DNA of 56,311 nt, taken from Photobacterium marinum. Its GTDB lineage: Bacteria > Pseudomonadota > Gammaproteobacteria > Enterobacterales > Vibrionaceae. The stretch is taken from positions 1 to 56,311 of the forward strand of contig NZ_AMZO01000009.1 in NCBI RefSeq assembly GCF_000331515.1. Direction: 5' to 3'. The first letter of the stretch is position 1; each line of letters begins with the position of its first letter. The notes under the pieces were generated by a model. That model searched no databases. It was not told the DNA's origin and was given only the letters and a program-made list of their open reading frames with translations. Shown one piece after another: positions 1 to 7,587 of the stretch. The translations under genes were made by a program, and so were the position numbers.

Positions 1-2
1 TT

Positions 3-32
3 AAAGCCCTTGTCGAAAGACAGGGGCTTTTT
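3..32 (+). terminator. Intrinsic terminator of first tRNA-tail repeat
   Basis: A 12-bp stem (3-14 with 19-30, one G-U pair) closed by a GAAA tetraloop ends in a short T-run. It probably terminates the tRNA transcript entering from the left. Confidence 0.75.
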
Positions 33-122
33 CGTATGTGGTTTGCGCTGCCGAGAGTTCTACGGTCTCTTGGTCGCGGCACTGGCCGTGCGCGTTGAGT
101 CCCGTCCGCTCCGCCACTGATT

Positions 123-152
123 AAAGCCCTTGTCGAGAGACAGGGGCTTTTT
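123..152 (+). terminator. Intrinsic terminator of second tRNA-tail repeat
   Basis: Same 12-bp stem as at 3-30, with a GAGA loop at 135-138 and a T-run. The change from GAAA to GAGA keeps the GNRA loop class. A weaker third stem (266-271 with 275-280) followed by Ts belongs to the decayed unit. Confidence 0.7.
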
Positions 153-340
153 CGTATGTGGTTTGCGCTGCCGAGAGTCCTACGGTCTCTTGGTCGCGGC
201 ACTGGCCCTGCGCGTTGAGTCCCATCCGCCACTACATATAAGGTTTAAACTAGTCGTCCTCGACGAAAGGCAAGGCCTTTTTTGTGTGTAGAGTTTGTGT
301 TCGCTCTTCGGTCGAATGAGTCCAGTTTCGTTTTCTTTGC

Positions 341-1213
341 TTATTGGCTCAGGTATTTCTTTAGCTCTTTTTTTAAGTAAGTCAAGATTTTTGATAGCTT
401 TTCAGGTAGTGGAGTCTGATACGGGTATGTGATGTATAAATCGACTTCTTTGCCACGGTGATCAGGTAGAATTTGAAATAACTTATCATGCATCGTGGCG
501 GACAGGATATATGAAGGGATCAGTCCAACCCCCAAGCCATTTTTGATAAAAGATAACTGAGTTGCGGTCTCATTGACAAAAATAGTGTCTTTGAAACTAT
601 TAACGTTTAATAATTCATTTTCAACTTTTAGGTTAAAGCTTGGCGTACACGGAAAAGAGTTTACGACTAGCGTTAATTCATTGATTTGTCTATATTTATC
701 ATTTTTGTTTGATGAGACAAAAACCGTGCGATAAGATCCAACCTTATGAGCAACTAAGTTTTCGTCGACTGCTCCAATTCGGATTCCGAGATCAATTTTC
801 TTATCTAGTAAAGGTTCGACATTATTACTGACAACAATTTCAAAGTTTACTTTGGGAAATTGCTTATTTAAACCTGAAAGCACTTCTGAAAAAATCGATG
901 TCGCGATTGATGTCGGAATCGTAATGCAGAAACGTCCGCTGATACCGCTTGATAACGAACTTGCTTTATAGTCCAGTTGTTGGGAAGCATTGAGTAATGA
1001 AATTGCGTCACTTTTAAGTGCTAATCCATTTTCAGTTAATGTCAGGCTTCGTGTTGTACGATAAACAAGAGTTGTACCGATGCGCTTTTCCAGGTTTGCC
1101 AGTTGGCGGCTGACATGGGCTTTTGATTTTTTCAGTTCCTGAGCTGTTTCTGTAATAGACAATGTTTTACATATGAAAGCAAAGGTGAGTAGTTCATTAT
1201 AGGAATCATGCAC
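341..1213 (-). CDS. LysR-family transcriptional regulator
   Basis: A 290-aa protein with an N-terminal winged helix-turn-helix (about residues 5-65, containing TETAQELKKSKAHVSRQLANLE) and a periplasmic-binding-like effector domain (about 90-290), the usual LysR length and order. The start is GTG at 1213, preceded on the minus strand by a GAGGGA-like ribosome site; an ATG in another frame lies 4 nt away. The upstream region faces a small ORF at 1469, which could be its divergent target. The gene is AT-richer than most of the window. The regulated pathway cannot be read from the sequence. Confidence 0.85.
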   Translation of the reverse strand: MHDSYNELLTFAFICKTLSITETAQELKKSKAHVSRQLANLEKRIGTTLVYRTTRSLTLTENGLALKSDAISLLNASQQLDYKASSLSSGISGRFCITIPTSIATSIFSEVLSGLNKQFPKVNFEIVVSNNVEPLLDKKIDLGIRIGAVDENLVAHKVGSYRTVFVSSNKNDKYRQINELTLVVNSFPCTPSFNLKVENELLNVNSFKDTIFVNETATQLSFIKNGLGVGLIPSYILSATMHDKLFQILPDHRGKEVDLYITYPYQTPLPEKLSKILTYLKKELKKYLSQ

Positions 1214-1468
1214 TTGAATTGTTCCCTCTCAGTAACAATGTGTTCAGTGAAAACTATTTGGGTTATCAATGATTAATAATATATAAATTAATGACGGTTA
1301 ATCAATATCTTAATCATTGAGTTTAAATTAAAGGTAACTGAATGATGAGAGGTTTCAGTTGAAGTTTTATCAAATGAAAAAATTACACGTTAAAACAAAT
1401 TTATTAGCGTTAATAAAATCTTATATCGATATTGTCTCACATAAGAAAATATACCGGGAGGATAAGTG
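1214..1468. other. Divergent AT-rich regulatory region
   Basis: An AT-rich interval between the LysR gene and the small ORF at 1469. I see no clear operator palindrome. A good Shine-Dalgarno sequence (GGGAGGA, about 1456-1462) precedes the small ORF. Confidence 0.4.
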
Positions 1469-1597
1469 ATGTCAAGATTATGGTTAGTGATTAAAGCACT
1501 ATTGTCACCTGTTCAAGGTGAAGTTAAAAATAAAAGGAAAGTAATTTATTCAGAAGAGCTTCCTGATTTTATTAAAAAGGATCTTGGTCTTTATTAA
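1469..1597 (+). CDS. Small 42-aa hypothetical protein
   Basis: ATG at 1469 with a strong ribosome site (GGGAGGATAAGTG) opens a 42-codon frame ending TAA at 1597. The protein has a hydrophobic N-terminus (MSRLWLVIKALLS), a basic middle (NKRK) and an end reading ELPDFIKKDLGLY. The LPD-x3-KDLGL tail loosely resembles the C-terminal pattern of DUF1127 small proteins, but the arginine-rich core of that family is missing. It lies divergent from the LysR gene, a common arrangement for a regulated target. Function unknown. Confidence 0.5.
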   Translation: MSRLWLVIKALLSPVQGEVKNKRKVIYSEELPDFIKKDLGLY

Positions 1598-1767
1598 TAC
1601 ACGGTGATATTTTTTAATTGAATTAAACTGGTTTTAATTGTGGTTTTAATTTGATGATCAGTCTTTGTTTCTAAATGATTTTACTAAGATTATAGTAGTT
1701 GGAATTGAAATTCCGTATTAAACCTTAATTGAAATGGATTGATAAATAGGTCTGATGTGAAAAGAAA

Positions 1768-1800
1768 AAGCCTGATAATTATGCCATCAGGCTTGGTTTT
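1768..1800 (-). terminator. Bidirectional terminator downstream of psiE
   Basis: A 9-bp stem (AAGCCTGAT 1768-1776 with ATCAGGCTT 1786-1794). On the minus strand it is followed by T-rich sequence, fitting termination of psiE. The plus strand also has Ts. Confidence 0.8.
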
Positions 1801-1827
1801 TGTTTGTTAATCTGGTTATTTGTATCA

Positions 1828-2271
1828 TCACTCCTCTATATGATTTTTTCTTGGTAGCTGGTGAATGAGCCAGTAACCGATGCTCATACTCAGTACTACA
1901 ATTCCGACTGCAATAATGTATATGGCGTCGGCATTATCGGCATCAATGATGATGACTTTCCGCGCGATCGCCATGAGCGCTGTTGCCATGACAATTTTGA
2001 CATGGATGACATTTTCTCTGAGATAAATCGTGATGTTAATGATGATTTCAATGGCTATCAGCACCGCCATAAAAGCGCCGAAAGTCGCTAGCATATCTGA
2101 GATGGTCAGAATATACAGAGGTGGCGTGATTAGCTTTTGATACAGCGTCCATGCCACATCAATAACCCCCATCACGATAACCAGAACCATCAGAACAGAC
2201 AGTGCTCTTACGGACCAGTGAATCACGATTTCCAGCTTTTTGGAGAAGGTGTCATTTTCATCTATCTTCAT
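1828..2271 (-). CDS. psiE: Phosphate-starvation-inducible PsiE family membrane protein
   Basis: A 147-aa integral membrane protein with four hydrophobic segments (about 21-44, 52-82, 92-108 and 113-136), matching the size and pattern of PsiE (PF06146). The ENVIHVKIVMATALMAIARKVIIID stretch between helices is typical of the family. PsiE is phosphate-starvation inducible in E. coli; its biochemical role is unknown. It lies 15 nt downstream of the universal stress protein gene on the same strand and ends at a terminator, so the two are probably co-transcribed. Confidence 0.85.
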   Translation of the reverse strand: MKIDENDTFSKKLEIVIHWSVRALSVLMVLVIVMGVIDVAWTLYQKLITPPLYILTISDMLATFGAFMAVLIAIEIIINITIYLRENVIHVKIVMATALMAIARKVIIIDADNADAIYIIAVGIVVLSMSIGYWLIHQLPRKNHIEE

Positions 2272-2286
2272 AGTTTCTATCCGGTA

Positions 2287-3222
2287 TCAGCTTAAAACCG
2301 GCGAGCAAAAATCATCGGGTTTAATGGTAACAACAGAGCACTTCAGGGCATCAAGCATATACTCTGCGGAGTTGCCCATCAGTAACCCGGCGATACCGGT
2401 GCGTGACAGGCTGCCCATCACAACCAGATCGATATCTTCCTTTTTCACAAATTGGGGGACGATTTGCTTGGGATCCCCCTCCAGCATTCGTATGTTGATT
2501 TGAGTGCCGGAGGCCTCATAAGGTGAAATTAATGATTTCAGTCGATCTGCCCGGTCTTCTCGTAGCTGTTTGGCGACCAGTGCAATGTCCAAATCTGTGT
2601 AACTGTTCCATTTCCGAAGGTATCCCTCGGTTTCAAGTCGCCATGCATGGCAGGGAAGGAGCTCGGCCTGGCAAATGGCACTGAATTCATGGGCGATACT
2701 GATGATCTTTTCATTAAATTCAGTACTGGACGATGTCGTGACATCTATTGCTGCGACGATACGCTTGATGCTTTGCTGCTTTTCGTGCACTGACCAGATG
2801 GGAATGTTGGATTTTCGCATCAGGTGGCGGGTGGTGCTGCCCCATTGGCATGTTGTTGTTTTGGCATGGAGATGAGTATCAATAATGATGAGATCGGTTT
2901 GGTTTTCGTTAGCTGCTTTGATGATTTCAATGAAGGGGATACCAACCCGAATTAGCGTGTTGAAAGAAATTCTCGGGTACTGTTTCTTCAACTCATGAGT
3001 ATGGGCGTTTAGCTGATGGTAGTAAGCCTGGGTTGTTTTATCTAATAAGTCCAGCGTCGTAATGGAATAGCTAGCCAACTCTTTTAGCTCAGCTAAGTCT
3101 TCGATGATAGTAAGCAGTGTCAGGCTGGCGTCGAAGTTATTGGCAAACTCCAGGGCCTGATGAAAAGAAGGGCCTAGATCCTGTTCAGGTAAAACAGGAA
3201 TTAATATGCGTCTGAAAGTCAT
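2287..3222 (-). CDS. Tandem-domain universal stress protein (UspA family)
   Basis: A 311-aa protein with two Usp folds (about 3-145 and 155-307). The first begins FRRILIPVL; the second ends VVMGSLSRTGIAGLLMGNSAEYML, which holds the G-x2-G-x9-G-(S/N) nucleotide-binding pattern. I chose the ATG at 3222 because GGAGGAG lies just upstream and the next residues start the Usp strand; a longer frame to 3321 would add 33 non-homologous residues and run into the operator. Similar to the UspE-like two-domain class. It is divergent from the LysR gene at 3369 and upstream of psiE, so the pair may be LysR-controlled. Confidence 0.88.
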   Translation of the reverse strand: MTFRRILIPVLPEQDLGPSFHQALEFANNFDASLTLLTIIEDLAELKELASYSITTLDLLDKTTQAYYHQLNAHTHELKKQYPRISFNTLIRVGIPFIEIIKAANENQTDLIIIDTHLHAKTTTCQWGSTTRHLMRKSNIPIWSVHEKQQSIKRIVAAIDVTTSSSTEFNEKIISIAHEFSAICQAELLPCHAWRLETEGYLRKWNSYTDLDIALVAKQLREDRADRLKSLISPYEASGTQINIRMLEGDPKQIVPQFVKKEDIDLVVMGSLSRTGIAGLLMGNSAEYMLDALKCSVVTIKPDDFCSPVLS

Positions 3223-3325
3223 AACTCCTCCTGCTTGGATAGCGAGCCGATGGTCGCTGAGCTGTGATGACAGGGCTAATGTGACGCAATTTAATGTTAA
3301 AATATAATTAATAATTAACATGATT

Positions 3326-3347
3326 TATATAGATTAAAATCTATATA
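3326..3347. promoter_or_regulatory. Palindromic LysR operator candidate
   Basis: A perfect 10-bp inverted repeat (TATATAGATT 3326-3335, AATCTATATA 3338-3347) with a 2-bp centre, containing ATAG-N8-CTAT. It sits 22 bp before the LysR start in the usp-lysR divergent region, the usual place for a LysR autoregulatory site. Confidence 0.6.
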
Positions 3348-3368
3348 TCCGTCATAGCCGGAGGTGAT

Positions 3369-4301
3369 ATGCCTCAGCATTTGCGTAATCGATTCAATGT
3401 TATTAAACCTCTACGGGTTTTTTTGACCGTTTATGAACTAGGCTCTGTGACTAAAGCTGCTGAAGTGTTGAACCTCACTCAGCCAACAATTTCTATTCAG
3501 CTCAAACAGTTGATGGAGTTGCTGGGCGTTCGTTTATATAAGCAGGTCGGACGAAAGCTGGTATTTACTGAGGCCGCTGCTATTGTCGCCCGACATGGTG
3601 AGGCGTTATTTGAGTTGTTGGACCGATTGGAGATATCGCTGGCTGCGCTTAGTGAGCTTAAAGCCGGAACGTTGCGTATCGCAGTTGTTACTTCTGCCAA
3701 ATATTTCATTCCGCATTTAGTGGGGATGTTTTGTCAGCGTTATCCTTTGATTGATATTGAACTTAAAGTTGGCAACCGGGAGAAAATCCGACAAAGATAT
3801 CTTCAGGAAAAAGATGACATATATCTGTTTAGCCTTCTTTCTGATGAAATGGAAAAACTGGCGATCAGTTTTCTGCCCAACCCTTTATACGCCATTGCGC
3901 ACCGTTGCCATCCACTCTCTGCCATGAAGAAAATACAACCATTTGAGTTGTGCGCATATCCGTTTATTAGCCGGGAACCCGGGTCCGGAACAAGATATGC
4001 GATCGACCGCCATTTTGAGCAGTTAAATTTGGCGCTGAAACCCAGAATGGTTATTGAGAGTAATGAAGCGATTAAGCATTGTGTGCTTGCCGATTTGGGG
4101 ATATCAATCCTTTCTGAGTATGCTTTAAAGCCTGAAATTGGCGATGAGTTAGTGGCTTTACCTGTGGAAGGGTTTCCAATCATGACCCGCTGGCATTTAG
4201 TTCGATCTCCCAACCGGGTACAAACCGCTCTTAGTGATGCTTTTGTGGAGTTTATTACTGACCAGGGGGAAGGTTTGCTGAATGATATTGTATTGCCTTG
4301 A
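3369..4301 (+). CDS. LysR-family regulator, divergent from usp-psiE
   Basis: A 310-aa LysR protein with a wHTH at about 12-72 (VTKAAEVLNLTQPTISIQLKQLME) and a substrate-binding domain (about 97-300) of the CbbR/CysB-like type, including FISREPGSGTR and the conserved VLADLGISILS stretch. GGAGGTGAT lies ahead of ATG 3369. It diverges from the usp-psiE pair across a perfect palindrome, so that pair and itself are the likeliest targets. The CbbR-like effector domain suggests a small metabolite ligand, not identifiable here. Confidence 0.88.
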   Translation: MPQHLRNRFNVIKPLRVFLTVYELGSVTKAAEVLNLTQPTISIQLKQLMELLGVRLYKQVGRKLVFTEAAAIVARHGEALFELLDRLEISLAALSELKAGTLRIAVVTSAKYFIPHLVGMFCQRYPLIDIELKVGNREKIRQRYLQEKDDIYLFSLLSDEMEKLAISFLPNPLYAIAHRCHPLSAMKKIQPFELCAYPFISREPGSGTRYAIDRHFEQLNLALKPRMVIESNEAIKHCVLADLGISILSEYALKPEIGDELVALPVEGFPIMTRWHLVRSPNRVQTALSDAFVEFITDQGEGLLNDIVLP

Positions 4302-4390
4302 TCGTTTGTTCGGCTTTAAGTGTGTACTTAAGGTCATTATGAGGTTTGGTTTTATCTATTGTTCTTTCAATAAAACTTGTTATTATCCGG

Positions 4391-4482
4391 ACAGATAGTC
4401 GGGGTGCCGAAAGGCTGAGATCGCATGTTGCGAGACCCGTTGAACCTGATTCAGTTAACACTGGCGTAGGGAACTATGTGTC
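4391..4482 (+). promoter_or_regulatory. TPP riboswitch (THI element)
   Basis: The conserved blocks of the thiamine-pyrophosphate aptamer appear in order: GGGGTGCC, GCTGAGA, GAGACCCGTTGAACCTGA and ACTGGCGTAGGGAA. An outer P1 stem is formed by ATAGT near 4395 and ACTAT near 4474. It lies 190 nt upstream of thiM-thiE and should repress them when TPP is abundant. Confidence 0.96.
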
Positions 4483-4634
4483 TTGCTAATGATCGTTTGA
4501 TTTATACCTCTCAACATCTTTGGCTCGGGCAGGATCCTGTGCGTCAGTCCCAGGAGCCCGATATGCCAAATCCAGTCACAGCATTTATATCTGTCGCTTC
4601 CTTCAGGTTCTCTCTATTAGCCTCCGGAATTTAG
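4476..4634 (+). CDS. Possible 52-codon leader ORF after the TPP aptamer
   Basis: ATG 4476 opens immediately after the aptamer, whose own TAGGGA (4467-4472) is placed like a Shine-Dalgarno sequence. The frame closes at TAG 4634, 37 nt before thiM. The sequence resembles no family I know. It may be a translated leader peptide or chance; the interval also contains a TCGGGC/GCCCGA stem that could belong to the expression platform. Confidence 0.2.
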   Translation: MCLANDRLIYTSQHLWLGQDPVRQSQEPDMPNPVTAFISVASFRFSLLASGI

Positions 4635-4671
4635 CCACCGGAATTAATAACTGCAATCTCTGAGGGACAGC

Positions 4672-5457
4672 ATGAACACACAAACCATAATTCAAGCCCT
4701 GCAAGCGGTTCGTGAGCAAAAACCATTGGTCGTAAACCTTACCAACTACGTTGTAATGAATAATACCGCCAATGCACTGTTGGCGATCGGAGCTTCACCT
4801 ATCATGGCGCATTCCCGTGAGGAAATGACGGAAATGATGTCTTTTGCCGGTGCGTTGGTTATCAATATTGGTACCCTAGACAATGTATGGACGCCACGTA
4901 TGGCATTCGCTGTTAAACAGGCAAACCTTAATAATAAACCGGTAGTGCTTGACCCTGTCGGCTGCGGTGCCAGTCGCTTACGAACTGAAACTTCGCGCCA
5001 GATTGCGAAGGCGGCCAATAAGCTGATTGTTCGGGGTAATGCGTCTGAAATTATCGCTCTTGCAGGCGAGAAAGGGCAGAACAAAGGTGTGGATGCTCTC
5101 GATAGCAGTGAAGCAGCAGTGGATGCCGCGCGCTACCTGGTCGGGGAATACCAATGCTGTGTGGTTATTTCCGGTGAGGTTGATTTTGTTGTCACCAATG
5201 AAGGACTGGTTCAGTTGCGTAACGGCCATGCCATGATGCCTTATGTAACAGGCATGGGATGCACCCTGAGTGCACTGACAGGGGCTTTTGCCGCGGTCGG
5301 AGAAGAAACCGGATTAGCGGCGGCGGCAATTTTAGGTGTGGTCGGTGAAATAGCGGCAGAACAGTCGAAAGGTCCGGGTTCTTTGCAGCTTAATTTGCTG
5401 GATGCCCTGTATCAGTTTGATGAAGAGACGTTGGTTCAGCGTCTGAAGCTGGTTTAG
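4672..5457 (+). CDS. thiM: Hydroxyethylthiazole kinase
   Basis: A 261-aa ThiM of normal length. It phosphorylates 4-methyl-5-(2-hydroxyethyl)thiazole with ATP in thiamine salvage. Family signatures are visible: [23 protein letters not shown] near the N-terminus (substrate site), [10 protein letters not shown] (about residues 90-99) and [12 protein letters not shown] around 200, the nucleotide-binding region with the catalytic Cys. A GAGGGA ribosome site precedes ATG 4672. It is followed after 17 nt by thiE and preceded by a TPP riboswitch, so thiamine represses it. Confidence 0.96.
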   Translation: MNTQTIIQALQAVREQKPLVVNLTNYVVMNNTANALLAIGASPIMAHSREEMTEMMSFAGALVINIGTLDNVWTPRMAFAVKQANLNNKPVVLDPVGCGASRLRTETSRQIAKAANKLIVRGNASEIIALAGEKGQNKGVDALDSSEAAVDAARYLVGEYQCCVVISGEVDFVVTNEGLVQLRNGHAMMPYVTGMGCTLSALTGAFAAVGEETGLAAAAILGVVGEIAAEQSKGPGSLQLNLLDALYQFDEETLVQRLKLV

Positions 5458-5474
5458 TTTTGGGGGACCAAAGA

Positions 5475-6089
5475 ATGAATCCTTATCGTTTATATCTTGT
5501 TACTGATGATCAACAGGATCTGGATACCTTAAAGACCGTTGTTAAAGAAGCTGTCACGGGCGGGGTGACCATGGTACAGGTTCGGGAAAAGCATGGTGAT
5601 GTGCGTGCTTTTATCGAGAGGGCCTCGGCAGTGAAAACAATCTTGCAGGGCACAGGTGTTCCGTTGATCATCAATGATCGTGTCGATGTGGCACTGGCTG
5701 TAGATGCCGATGGTGTACATCTGGGCCAGTCCGATATGCCTGTTGAAATGGCTCGTCGGTTAATTGGTAAAGACAAGTTGCTCGGCCTTTCTGTTGAAAA
5801 TGAACAGCAACTGGCAGAGGCTGAATGTTTGCCTGTCGACTACCTTGGATTGAGTGCGATTTTTGCTACCCCGACCAAAACTAACATTAAGAAAGAGTGG
5901 GGCATTGATGGCCTGAGTAATGCCGTTGCGCAAAGCATTTTCCCCATTGTGGCAATAGGAGGGATTAATGCGTCAAATCTTGATGCAGTTATCGCAACCA
6001 ATGTCGATGGTATTGCGCTGGTTTCGGCAATTTGTCATGCCGAATGCCCGAGAACGGCGGCTGGTGATCTTATAGCGCTTATATCATAA
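5475..6089 (+). CDS. thiE: Thiamine-phosphate synthase
   Basis: A 204-aa TIM-barrel ThiE that joins HMP-pyrophosphate with thiazole phosphate to give thiamine phosphate. Visible motifs: VQVREKH (phosphate/pyrimidine site), LIINDRVDVALAVDADGVHLGQSDMP and PIVAIGGIN near the C-terminus (phosphate loop). I chose ATG 5475, 8 nt after GGGGGA; an upstream TTG (5460) is less likely. Forms a two-gene operon with thiM. No de novo thiazole or pyrimidine genes are in the window, so this is a salvage unit. Confidence 0.95.
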   Translation: MNPYRLYLVTDDQQDLDTLKTVVKEAVTGGVTMVQVREKHGDVRAFIERASAVKTILQGTGVPLIINDRVDVALAVDADGVHLGQSDMPVEMARRLIGKDKLLGLSVENEQQLAEAECLPVDYLGLSAIFATPTKTNIKKEWGIDGLSNAVAQSIFPIVAIGGINASNLDAVIATNVDGIALVSAICHAECPRTAAGDLIALIS

Positions 6090-6129
6090 GTATTATTTAG
6101 CTCTCAGTTGGTTTCACTTTTGTATTTTC

Positions 6130-6156
6130 CAGGCAAGGAGTTTTGACCCTTGCCTG
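6130..6156 (+). terminator. Hairpin after thiE
   Basis: A perfect 9-bp stem (CAGGCAAGG 6130-6138 with CCTTGCCTG 6148-6156) with a 9-nt loop, 40 bp past the thiE stop. The downstream T-run is poor, so termination there is likely but weak. Confidence 0.55.
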
Positions 6157-6587
6157 CTTGATTAATGATGCTGCATGACAACGAGATGTAAAAAAGAGCA
6201 ATTTGTTTGAAAAATAGTTTGAAAAAAGAACGGCAATATTTTTTACTCTCTTGAGTGTTTTTAATGATATCCGCCTCTACAAATGAAGGCGAAGCACTAC
6301 GGTATATTGAATGGAAGGTGTCAAATCTGAACGGTTGGATGAGCCGTACAATTATGCGCCTGAAGTTGATATAAACAGGGGAGAATTTACTCATTTTCTC
6401 TTCTTTTGAAAAAATTGTCAGTTAGGTATAAAAACGTTGTCTTTAAATAACAGAATCATGTCCATTTTTGGCCTTTATAATTATTACAATAATAGGCATC
6501 ATACGTCTCAAGCCAGACCGATGAAGATTGACAGTAATGGTGTAATCAATTACATATCGCCCTTGAAAGCATGACGTTGAGGGTTGT
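6157..6587. other. AT-rich intergenic region upstream of the hypEF locus
   Basis: About 430 bp without a convincing gene. Short frames on both strands lack ribosome sites or recognisable products. It probably carries the promoter of the GlxA-type regulator at 6588; I cannot name a specific operator. Confidence 0.4.
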
Positions 6588-7523
6588 ATGTCCAATCGAA
6601 GAAATGTGTATTTTGTTGTTCTACCAAACATGATGGCTCTGGATATTGTTGGTGCAGCCGAAACGCTTAATTTCGCTGATGATGTATTCAATATTATTTA
6701 TGTGGGTCAGAGTGAAGAGGTTAAGTGTTCAACAGGATTGGTTATTGGAGAACTATCCCCTTTACCGGAGGTGATTCCAAGCGGCAGTTTAGTTGTTCTG
6801 CCTGGTGTAAGTGATTCATTGGTTGACTTTGATAATAAAGCTGCAGAAGCGACAATCAAATGGGTAAAAAAACTAAAGCCACAGGTTGATAATGATGAGT
6901 TAAGCATTGTGTGTATCTGCTCTGGAGCATTGCTTGCTGCCAAAGCTGGATTACTTGATAACAGAAAATGTACAACTCATCATGAAATATTAGATCGGTT
7001 AAGGGATTTATCTCCACTGGCAAAAGTTAAAGAGAACCTATTGTTTATAGAAGACAAGGGTGTATTTACTTGTGCTGGAATAATGGCAGGAATCGACCTT
7101 GCTTTAAGCTTGGTAAGAAAATACTGCGGAGATAAAGTTTCGATGCAAGTGGCAAGAGAAATGGTGGTCTATTTCCCAAGAAATGGAAAAGATAACCAAG
7201 TATCACCTTGGCTCAAGTTTAGGCATCACCATCACCCTGTTATTCATAGGGCGCAGGATGCTATTGTGTCGCACCCTGAAAATAACTGGACATTAGAAAA
7301 TTTATCTCGTGAAGTTCATGTAAGTGCTAGGCACTTATCACGATTATTCAATCAATACTTAAATATCAGCGTTAAAGAATATCATGAAAGAATGAAATTA
7401 GTATTGGTAGATAAGCATTTAAATCAAGGGATAAAGAAGGAAAAAGCCGTTATATTGGCTGGTTTCAATTCAGTTCGCCAGTTTAAAAGAGCTCAAGAAA
7501 GAGTGGCATCAAAGGACTCTTGA
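6588..7523 (+). CDS. GlxA-family transcriptional regulator (DJ-1/PfpI + AraC HTH)
   Basis: A 311-aa protein. Residues about 5-190 form a DJ-1/PfpI glutamine-amidotransferase-like domain with the nucleophile-elbow-like VCICSGALLAAKAGLLD and the following THHE; residues about 215-305 are an AraC-type double HTH (WTLENLSREVHVSARHLSRLFNQY). GlxA-type regulators sense small nitrogen compounds or metabolites through the amidotransferase-like domain and often lie beside the genes they control. It precedes the ATP-grasp/hypE/hypF cluster on the same strand, separated by a terminator, and is the obvious local regulator. The cognate signal is unknown. Confidence 0.9.
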   Translation: MSNRRNVYFVVLPNMMALDIVGAAETLNFADDVFNIIYVGQSEEVKCSTGLVIGELSPLPEVIPSGSLVVLPGVSDSLVDFDNKAAEATIKWVKKLKPQVDNDELSIVCICSGALLAAKAGLLDNRKCTTHHEILDRLRDLSPLAKVKENLLFIEDKGVFTCAGIMAGIDLALSLVRKYCGDKVSMQVAREMVVYFPRNGKDNQVSPWLKFRHHHHPVIHRAQDAIVSHPENNWTLENLSREVHVSARHLSRLFNQYLNISVKEYHERMKLVLVDKHLNQGIKKEKAVILAGFNSVRQFKRAQERVASKDS

Positions 7524-7543
7524 ATTTTCATATGTTCCTTTTT

Positions 7544-7572
7544 AACCCCCACTCTTTTTGAGTGGGGTTTTT
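7544..7572 (+). terminator. Intrinsic terminator / possible attenuator before the ATP-grasp gene
   Basis: A perfect 8-bp GC-rich stem (CCCCACTC 7547-7554, GAGTGGGG 7560-7567), a 5-T loop and a T-tract. It lies 16 nt before the ATP-grasp start at 7588, so downstream genes need either a promoter close by or readthrough. Confidence 0.85.
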
Positions 7573-7587
7573 ATAAAGGAATAAAAA

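Larger units (their letters stand above)
1..330 (+). repeat. Tandem tRNA-Asp 3'-tail / terminator repeats
   Basis: Two near-identical units of about 115-120 bp (1-120 and 121-235) are followed by a decayed third unit (about 241-330). Each of the first two units starts with a GNRA-loop hairpin and T-tract, then a spacer, then a stretch ending like the T-arm, acceptor and CCA of tRNA-Asp (72-79 and 94-116 in unit 1, with CCGTCCGCTCCGCCA intact). The second unit has lost 5 bp in the acceptor part. The layout resembles the repeated tRNA-tail elements downstream of E. coli tyrT (rtT). I infer that a tRNA-Asp gene or array lies just left of the window. No full tRNA can be folded here. Confidence 0.75.

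Noticed and set aside
1..330. CRISPR-like array
   Set aside because: Units are 115-120 bp with tRNA tail and terminator, not short repeats with unique spacers.
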